The notes under the pieces: model-generated | Databases searched by the model: none | Told to the model about the DNA's origin: nothing | Seen by the model: only the letters and a program-made list of their open reading frames with translations | Made by a program: the position numbers and the translations under genes | Assembly: GCA_018398585.1 (NCBI GenBank) | Contig: JAGTTD010000015.1 | Coordinates: 3,663,001-3,727,000 of the forward strand | DNA length: 64,000 nt | Source: Simmondsia chinensis | Lineage: Eukaryota > Streptophyta > Magnoliopsida > Caryophyllales > Simmondsiaceae | Direction of reading: 5' to 3' | Shown here: positions 56,400 to 64,000 of the stretch, piece after piece | Numbering within the stretch: the first letter of the stretch is position 1 | Layout: the number at the start of each line of letters is the position of its first letter

Positions 56400-56826
56400 A
56401 CGTCAAGATAGTCATCTAAAGCATGTCTTCTAATTCACCTGAACCGAACTAGACCCAAATATCGGTAAGGCTTAAACATTGGACCAAGGACTGAATGAAT
56501 AATGATTACGGTTCAGTCATGGACAAATTATCCAATCCAATCAGGGCTTCAATACAGAGCAGTATTTTAACGCTTCAAAGGCGTTCCCATTTCAAACCCG
56601 GACAAATTGCGCTAGACCAAACTGAAGACCAACAATGGTGCAAATGAAGAACCGAGAACTAGACTAAATAGCAGCAGATCTGATCTAGTCCTAGACCAAA
56701 TAACCTAGTCCGGCATAAGCTTTTGATCCGGACTTTACAATCCAACCTATCGTCATTTTTTTGCCCCCTTCCATTAAATCTGCTTTCTCCAAAAAAAAAA
56801 AAAAATTAAATAAATAAATCCGTTTT
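56400..56826. other. Intergenic sequence
   Basis: No gene or repeat boundary recognised. Several phrases around CCGAACTAGACC suggest an old repeat. Confidence 0.3.
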
Positions 56827-56834
56827 CTCCAAAA

Positions 56835-57020
56835 CAATGGCGGAGCTAGGACCTAAAACCAGTGGGGTCAACTATAATAGAAATTATTATTTCAATACTC
56901 CAGTGTGGACAGTTGACACTTATCTCTTATATTACTTGCAACTATACAACACAATTAATGTATTTTAATACTTCAATGTGGGCAATTCCCCACTCCCACT
57001 TGTACATGGCTCCGCCACTG
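56835..57020. mobile_element. hAT-type MITE, 186 bp
   Basis: Inverted ends CAATGGCGGAGC and GCTCCGCCACTG, flanked by the perfect 8-bp duplication CTCCAAAA (56827-56834 and 57021-57028). It lies 0.4 kb past the end of the seipin coding region. Confidence 0.85.
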
Positions 57021-57028
57021 CTCCAAAA

Positions 57029-57434
57029 GGGAGGACAAGAATCACATAGGACTATCATAATATGTACAAAGTTGCCCAAAATATAGGGGAAAGAAACTGC
57101 AGCAAACAAAGCTGAGAAAAATTCTTTAACATGTCAAAAGATCAGATTTACACCCCGAATTAAATAAAAGAACTTGGAAGTGTTAGATCTAATTTACATC
57201 TCTCACTGATACAAACTAATGTGGCCTCGATCTAGTGGTAAAACTATCAAGGTAAAACTCCAAGACAAAAAGAGAAAAAGGTTGTGAGGGCGAGTTCTAA
57301 AGGGTACCTTTGAGCCATTTATTAGAACATATTCTAAATGAATTTACATGTTAAAACAGATTATATGACCATTCATTCAAAATTTCAGAAACATACAGCT
57401 TTAAAAGCAAGTTATATCATGAAAGGCAACAAAG
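57029..57434. other. Downstream region of seipin; possible tRNA-type SINE relic
   Basis: Probably includes the seipin 3' untranslated region. 57221-57310 reads GGCCTCGATCTAGTGGTAA (A-box-like) and GGGCGAGTTCTAA (B-box-like), an old tRNA-type SINE candidate without clear ends. Confidence 0.35.
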
Positions 57435-60400
57435 CTACCTTTGAACTGGCTGACCCGTTTCAGCAGAGATGGTTCTAGAAGTACCACGCTGTGATCTAGC
57501 TCTCGGGAGGATGATGGGTCTGCAACAAACCAACACAAACAGCAACTGCATCATAAACAGCATCATACTGAGCCAAACAAAAATAGTTTTCTTCCAGCAC
57601 CAAATGATTCTCTTGAGGAAGGGAAGTTGCGATTCAAGCAGTAAAAATGCATCGTATACTTCAGGAATACCACCAGCAGGGCGGAACTCTGCTCTCTGTT
57701 CGATCGCCACTTTCAAGCAGGCAGTATGGACATCTCGTTCAGTGAATCCTTTAAATTTTAAGTTTAGAGTTTGGGACTCGGATATGTACCCAGCAACAAG
57801 TGGGATGACTTTGAATAGCGTTAGTAGTAAACGGATGGGATCACTCTTGAACTTCAACATGCATGGATGGCTTAGACTTGCAAGAGGTTTACCATTCGCG
57901 GATAGGAACTCTACCCTAACCTACAAGAAGACATATAGGAATAATATGTTTAATTGCGGTTATAACAAGTCAAAATACAAATGGCTCATATGGACATGTT
58001 CATTTGACGAAATAATAAAACTTGCATCCCTGCCTCTACACGGCGATAGATTTTGGAACCTTGTCGTGCAGGGGGACTCTTCACTTGCTTTGCGTAAATG
58101 CAATATATATAATTATAGAACGATAGACTTTACATGACTGGACGGATTCAGTCTTTTTCGTGATGCAACGATATAATGAACACTGGGTCTAAAGAGATTA
58201 TGATGATAAACCCAGCCCAAACCAAATAAAAAGTAGAAATATCCCCGGAAGTTGTTTACAAACGATGACTCTTAAGCTCGGTTAGTAGGGGGTGGGCTAA
58301 GGAGGAGAACCTAAAGAAACGTAACCGTATGCAGAAGGAACTTAATTAACAAATTGCAGATTTTACTAAAAAGTCCAAATAGAAAATGCTAGATCCCACA
58401 ATGTCTACAATTTCATTTGATGAAGTAGGGTTCTTTTAGGATAGGAAGCCCTTCGGAAACAGCTTCTCTATAGGATAGCGCCCTATGGGGGTAAGGCTAC
58501 ATACATCTTACCCTCCAAGACCTTGCCTTGGCGGGATCCTCTTCAAGGCACTGGGCTACTGCTGCTGCAGTTGGAATCAATCATGAATAACGGCATTTAG
58601 GATAGGAAGTCCAGGACACTCAATCCATCACTTTACATGAAAGTACAAAGAAGATAAAGAACAAAAGGCCCAAAGACAGCTGATGAAAAAGGAAAAGATA
58701 AAAAGTGATCAGCTCACAAGACCACGGATTTGTGCAGGTCATACTTGCAAACAACTAGCTCTCTGATCATTAATAGTAAGAGTAAGATCAACAACCTTAT
58801 TCAACATTACGGCCACCTGAAGCAATCCAAACAGTTGCTTGGGAACCCACAATTTGTTAAGTGCCCCTTTTGAAAATTATTACATTAAAGAAATAATGAC
58901 CAATGTGTTATACATTATAAGCATATACTTATATATATAATATAAATGACTCATATATTAGCTGGTATAGTAGAGTCGTGCTTGAGTTAACATGAAAACC
59001 TTTGCTATCAAAAAGGGCTCATCAAACAACACTTGCTTTGGGTTCCTGAAATCTTAAGGCTGGCCCTATTCAACAGAATCCTTGAAGGAATTTATTTCTT
59101 TCAACTGCCCATAAACACGTCAGGCAACCACTTCCAGAGTGAGTTCCAAATCAGATTTCCCTTGAATCTTTAAATTTCAAACTTCTTATACCAACTTAAA
59201 GAGAACAGAGAACATCAGGTCCAGAAACGAGCAATAAAAGATCTAACTTGAAAGTATTAGTTCCTAATTGATGCGAATTCATTATAGAAAGAACCTGTAG
59301 TTACAAGGTGAATCGATTTGATTTGAGACGAGCACGAATTTTCATCAAAGGTAATTTTCATTTATTAAGCAAGAAATCCACTCTCAAGGAAATATTTCTC
59401 TTTGACTCCTATCTTTACACAAATAGTTACACTTAAAATTATAAATAACGTCCTTAATACCATGCCTAAACTTTAAACCTAAACACCAATAACATACAGA
59501 TAGATCTTATTCTAAACGGCTCATTGCTGTTTTTACCCATGAGCAGACAATCAAAACCAAAGAGTCTGTTCTACATAAGTTGACACTGCAAAATAGTTAC
59601 TAGAAGTTCAACGACAAAAAACGAATAAGCCCTATAAACTCTGCTTTATCATTACAAATTTCCCTTTCATGATTTCAATTTGATCATAATTATGAAGTAT
59701 CAAAAAATGCAGCCATTTCTAGAGCAACCAACTATGGGCAACAAATATTAGCTTGGTCTATTCGAATAATACCTGAAAGATTCCCAGATTCCGATTGTAA
59801 TCAGACTCCGGCAAAACCAATGTCACCGTGGCCTGCAACTTGTGATTGGGAGGTATAACCGTCACTCCTCTCACATCTCCAAACTCATTATCCTCCACAC
59901 AATCTAAGCAAGGGGTACTAGAACAAGACGTGATCGGAACAAACACAACAGGACTGTCCTTAGTGTAATCAAAATTCAACGCCTGCTTCAATTGAAATGG
60001 CTCCTCCACCACATACCTCATCATGACCCCACTTATCATAAATGCTGAAATCAACAAAATCACAAGAACAATGCACACATAAACTGACCAAAACAACCCC
60101 CAACCGCACCGGAACACGACATTCAAAAATGATTTGTGTTCATTTAACCAGTCAGATAGAGATGGACATACAAACTTCCATAACCCCATCAATTTTCTAA
60201 TCACATAATCCCTACCAAGACTCAAACTTTGAAATGGGTTCATCACAAACATCACAGAATAATAAATTCCTTTCATGGGTAAGGTGAAAAAACTGATAAA
60301 CAGATTAAATTGAAACCCAATTGCTTTAAATATCAATTCTGCTATGAAAATCAGACAATTAAATTGCCTTTCATCATCATTTGCACTTGTAACTTCACCA

Positions 60401-60801
60401 TTCTGCTCCTTTTCCTCTATTGTTACCGTTGAATTCTCTCCCTTCTCTTCACTTACACTTTCTACCAATCTCCCTTCCCCAAGTTCCCTACTTTCTCTCT
60501 CCTCATCTTTCGGTTTCTTACTTTCTCTCTCCTCATCTTCCAATTTCCGCATTCTCGAATCCTCGAAAGCATCACCGGAGCCATGGCGGCCGTGGCGGTG
60601 GGAGAAGGATCGGCGGCGGCGGAGGCCACCGGAAGAGGACGATTCCGGCGGATTGAGGCTGTACGTGTGATCGGCACGTGAGGAGAGAGAAAGAGAGGAA
60701 TATGGAGTTGAATCGAAGCTTTCGAAGCAATCAAAGAAGGGCAAATCGTCCGGTGCGTCGAAGAAGGGATCGTCTTCATCGGATGATTGTGAATTCTCCA
60801 T
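57435..60801 (-). CDS. SEIPIN: Seipin (SEIPIN2/3-type), lipid-droplet biogenesis protein, two exons, 504 aa
   Basis: Seipins are ER membrane proteins that form oligomers where lipid droplets bud and help partition neutral lipid. Exon 1 is 60801-59773 (343 codons) and exon 2 is 57920-57435 (161 codons plus stop); the intron is phase 0 with donor CAG|GTATTATT and acceptor TTCTTGTAG|GTTAG. Residues 1-145 are an acidic, Ser-rich cytosolic extension typical of plant SEIPIN2/3. Hydrophobic stretches lie at about 148-190. TM1 is about 231-262 (VCIVLVILLISAFMISGV). The lumenal seipin core follows, with LPESDYNRNLGIF at the exon junction and VIPLVAGYISESQTL. TM2 is about 450-476 (IFVWLSMMLFMMQLLF). 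The start is the first ATG in frame, followed by MENSQSSDED. No frame damage, unlike everything else here. It could be SEIPIN2 or 3; I cannot separate them. Confidence 0.93.
57921..59772 (-). other. Seipin intron (1852 bp) with an RTE/SINE tail relic
   Basis: Bounded by GT-AG. At 58438-58572, on the plus strand and so antisense to the gene, lies a SINE/RTE-type tail: GGAAACAGCTTCTC, GGCTACATACATC, TTGCCTTGGCGGGATCC, then CTGCTGCTGC. No 5S head precedes it. The plus-strand open frame at 57469-58137 is the shadow of exon 2. Confidence 0.75.
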
Positions 60802-61485
60802 TGATGTGAGCAAATGAAAGGTTCAATTGGGGTTAGGGTTAGGGTTTACAGTTTTGCAGATGAAATTGTGCGCGCGAATGCAGAGATAGAAATGGAGAGG
60901 GAGAGAGAAGAGACATCCGTGAATAAGTTTTTGGCTTATGCTTCGAAATTATTGTATTTAAAAAACAAATAAATAAACATAATCCTTAAGATTGCCTTCG
61001 TTTCAAAGATAACCCACAAACATTAATACGAGTAAGAAAAAGGAGGGCTCTATTTAGAATAAAGTAATGCTATAAATACGAGAAGAGGACACATAAAAAT
61101 GTCATGAATAGGACATAGTTTGTCGTTAACGACACACTAGTTTCGAAGCACTTGTTTCTCGTGACATTTTTGTGGCTTTTTTCTTGAGACATACAGCATT
61201 TTGTTTAGAATGAAATTAGTTTGATACTAGAACTGTCATGATCAACATATTATCTAATATGTTCGTCTATTCACTTCTTTAAAGAAATTCCTGTAAGAAA
61301 TTTGATCAAACTAGCGACGCAAAAAATGAATGTCTTCAATGATAGTGAGAATATTAGCTGGGGAGCGACATAAGGCAGCAAATAGGATAGTAGCATTTGA
61401 GTTCGGTTTGATGAGGTTCAAAGGATAAGATTTGAATCGCTATGCCCTCCTAACTATGTTAAACTGATTTGGTGTTTTTCTTATA
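60802..61485. other. Upstream region of seipin
   Basis: Contains the seipin leader (TTAGGGTTAGGGTT-type tract at 60826-60846, AG-rich near 60890-60910). A clear TATA box is not evident. Beyond 60960 there is AT-rich intergenic sequence. Confidence 0.4.
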
Positions 61486-61914
61486 GAGTCATTGCCCAAA
61501 GTAACACAAAAATAAAAAATATTTTCTAAACTAACTTTTTAAAAAGAATATTTTTCTAAATGGCATCCATGTCATCATTTTGTTTTTTTTTTACACATTT
61601 ATAAATTTTTAAATTTATAATATTTTATGTATTAAAATAAATAAATTAAACTATATTATTTATTAAATTTTATATAAAATTATTTGTAGACAAATTTATT
61701 CTAAATATTTGATAAATAATTTATTTTAATTTATTTGTTGTGATTAAGAAAGTGTTATAAATTTAAAAAATTATAAATATATTAAAAATAAAATAAGAAA
61801 GTAAAAAAATAAAAAATTTAAATAATGACATGGATGCCATTTTGGGAAATATTTTTCTTAAAAAGCTAATTTAAGAAATATTTTTTATTTTTATGTTATT
61901 TTGGACATTGGCTC
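61486..61914. mobile_element. Mutator-like MITE, 429 bp
   Basis: Inverted ends of roughly 95 bases (GAGTCATTGCCCAAAGTAAC at left, inverse of GACATTGGCTC at right, with ATGGCATCCATGTCAT/ATGACATGGATGCCAT further in). The flanking 9-bp repeat is TTTCTTATA / TTTCTGATA (61477-61485, 61915-61923). Confidence 0.8.
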
Positions 61915-61923
61915 TTTCTGATA

Positions 61924-62460
61924 TTTAAAAAGACCACATAAATTTTAGAATATATAGTTCACTTATAAAACAATATTTTAAAATATTTATTTGTATATTA
62001 ATAAGCAATTGGAAAAAAAATGAAAAAAAAAGGGTTAAGAACGAGTGAAATTTGAACCTAGGACTTTAAAAACACAAGATGAATCCTCCACCAACAGAGA
62101 TCACTTTGTTATTGTTTATTATTTCCAGAAGTAAGCTATTGAGTTCGGTGTTGTGGTTAGGTTATTCACAGATCTTGGATTCAAAGTTCGTAATCCCCCT
62201 TTCATGATGTTGGTGGCCCTTATTAGACTAATGTTGTACTTCACATATTCTATAAAAGCATGGTGCTAGAAGTGGTATATAAAAAGTATAATAAGCTTTT
62301 TGAAACAACAGTTGTCATGAGAATTAAACGTTAGACATAATATAAAATCCCTAAGTAGGACAACAATTTTACACGTGGACTAGAGAGCGTGCGTTGTCAA
62401 GTTAGTGTCTACGTGGACAATATCGTGGGAATTATTTTTCTAGGACAGTACTTGTAGAAT
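61924..62460. other. Intergenic sequence, possible SINE relic
   Basis: 62140-62215 reads GTGTTGTGGTTAGG then GATTCAAAGTTCGTAATCC, resembling decayed A- and B-boxes. No gene. Confidence 0.3.
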
Positions 62461-62469
62461 TATTTTAAT

Positions 62470-62736
62470 GAGCATTTGCCCAAAATGGCCCAAATAAAAA
62501 ATATTATTCAAAATGATCCATTTTAAAAAATATTTTCCCAAATGGTCTGCACATCAGCGAATGTAAAAAAAAAAATTATAAACAAAAAAATTTTTTAACC
62601 CTAAATTCCAAAACAAAACAAAACAAAAATTTAATTTTAAAATTTGATGACGTGGAGGCCATTTGAGAAAATATTTTTTAAAATGTACCATTTTGAATAA
62701 TATTTTTTTATTTTAGGTTATTTTGGACAAAGACTC
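62470..62736. mobile_element. Mutator-like MITE, 267 bp, related to 61486
   Basis: Inverted ends GAGCATTTGCCCAAAATGGC and inverse of TTTTGGACAAAGACTC, with CCATTTGAGAAAATATTTT pairing further in. The 9-bp repeat is TATTTTAAT / TATTTTATT (62461-62469, 62737-62745). Same terminal pattern as its neighbour 0.6 kb away. Confidence 0.8.
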
Positions 62737-62745
62737 TATTTTATT

Positions 62746-64000
62746 TTTGAGTATTATTTAGAGACATGGCTCCAATATTAGAAAGTGGGTTTTTAATAAA
62801 AAGAAAAGTTTTTTTTTTTTTTTCGTGTAGGTATTTAATTCACATGCATTAAAAATTTGTTACAAATTATAAAATTTTATGATGAGTATTATTTAGACAT
62901 AAAAAGATTATTATTCATTTTGGACCTGGACCCCTAATTTGAATTCTTACATATTTTTGGCCTATTTTAATTTAGGTTTAAAGTGATGAAGAAGCATGCA
63001 TCAAAATAAAAATTAGGTGGAACTATATAATTCCATCTCAGATATGATTGAACTAGTCATTCTTCGATGTAATCCTTATACGACATTATTACGATATATG
63101 ATCCCGTCTTTTTTTTTTTTTATTGGTCCATATTCAAATCGATATACAACCTAAAGTTTTTTGGGTTGTTTGGATTATGATTTCCCCTCTTGTATAAGGA
63201 AAGTCAATTTTCAATCATCGGATAGAAAAACTTTCCAAAATTTTTTATGTCAAAAAATACGCAATAGAAAAGAAAAAAAAATTCTTAAAATCTAATTTTC
63301 TACTAAAGAAAAGGCAACCTAGATAGTTGTTCTTTTAATTTTTAATTCGAAAAAAGGTTAAAAATGGGAACCGAAGAACAGGAGCTAAATTATTGGGAGT
63401 TTGATAAATTAATCTTTTTATTCATAATTCTATATTTGAACTTTTAATCCATCCATCAGAGTAAAATACTTTTTTGTTTTAAAATTCAAGTACTTTTTAT
63501 AATTTAATTTATATTCAAGCTCGAGCTTGTAATTTTGAGCTCCAAGTTGATCCAAAACCAAGCTAAAAGGTGGACGAATTGAACCTTGAACATGACGAGA
63601 TCGAGATCAACTATGCTGATGTATACTAGGCCTTCTGAACTCTTCTAACTCATGCAAATTAATGTTCTTACAAAATGTTGCTTAGGTTTTTATGTCGATC
63701 TGAGCCCACTGAAATTTGACATGGTATCAGATTAACTTGTCAATCTCGGACCCTCACTTGACGCACCAAAAGTGGCAAGAGGTGCATTTGAGTTAAAAAT
63801 ACCGAGGGCCTCCACAATTTATAATTGATCCAAATCATGGATGTATCAAACACCCAAATGACTTAATGATAAGAAAGAAAATACCCCTTTGGATTCCACA
63901 AAAAAAACTGAGATGTGCGATTGAAGAAAACTCATAATCTTATATTTGCGGTGAGTGTTAAGCACTATATATGTGAGTTCGGTAAAGCTTAACTTTAAAC
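62746..64000. other. AT-rich intergenic sequence to the window end
   Basis: Poly(T) and poly(A) runs; CAAGCTCGAGCTTG near 63518 is a short palindrome of the GAGCTC type. No gene, RNA or element boundary that I can support. Confidence 0.4.

Noticed and set aside
57469..58137. Plus-strand 222-codon frame
   Set aside because: Lies opposite seipin exon 2 and its splice acceptor. It is a shadow frame.
60344..60779. Plus- and minus-strand Ser/Arg-rich frames
   Set aside because: Shadows of the low-complexity N-terminus of seipin.

Overview
The window is nuclear DNA of a flowering plant, most likely a eudicot. The evidence is dense nested LTR retrotransposons of plant lineages, plant-type MITEs, L1 and RTE LINE fragments, SINEs, and one plant-type gene with a GT-AG intron. 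The only gene that looks intact is a seipin (SEIPIN2/3 type) on the minus strand at 57435-60801, with two exons and 504 codons. I cannot name the species.

1-9055: the 3' half of a Ty3/gypsy element, probably Tat lineage, running off the left edge. In order it holds the end of the integrase, an antisense multi-exon gene (4380-1662) with its own G-box and TATA box, two hairpin-rich tandem arrays (143-bp and 92-bp units), an antisense F-box gene (8434-7389) with its own TATA box, a polypurine tract and a probable 3' LTR. Both antisense genes are broken.

8197-26123: a head-to-tail tandem duplication of about 8.9-9.0 kb with a blunt junction at 17134/17135. It copied the 5' part of the F-box gene, the gypsy LTR, a copia relic, a reverse-oriented LTR, a Mutator-like MITE, a LINE retroposon, a hAT-like GAGCTC-rich element and the left part of a Tork/Tnt1-type copia element. 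The second copia copy is complete (23972-28930, TSD CATTT). The copies differ by a few percent by eye.

28936-34620: LTR relics, MITEs, and two RTE-type LINE fragments in opposite orientation.

34636-46531: a giant imperfect palindrome with arms of about 3.45 kb around a 1.89-kb spacer. It is an inverted duplication of the 3' end of a chromodomain-bearing gypsy element plus its flank. The left arm later received a 3.08-kb internally deleted copia element (36111-39189) that keeps one open Gag-protease frame. The right arm preserves the empty site.

46884-56400: small retroposons. The most notable is a SINE whose head derives from 5S rRNA and whose tail matches the 3' end of the RTE LINE at 32571-33198. 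Three 5S-headed copies are present, two with clear target-site duplications.

57435-60801: seipin. 60802-64000: AT-rich sequence with two related Mutator-like MITEs and no gene that I can support.
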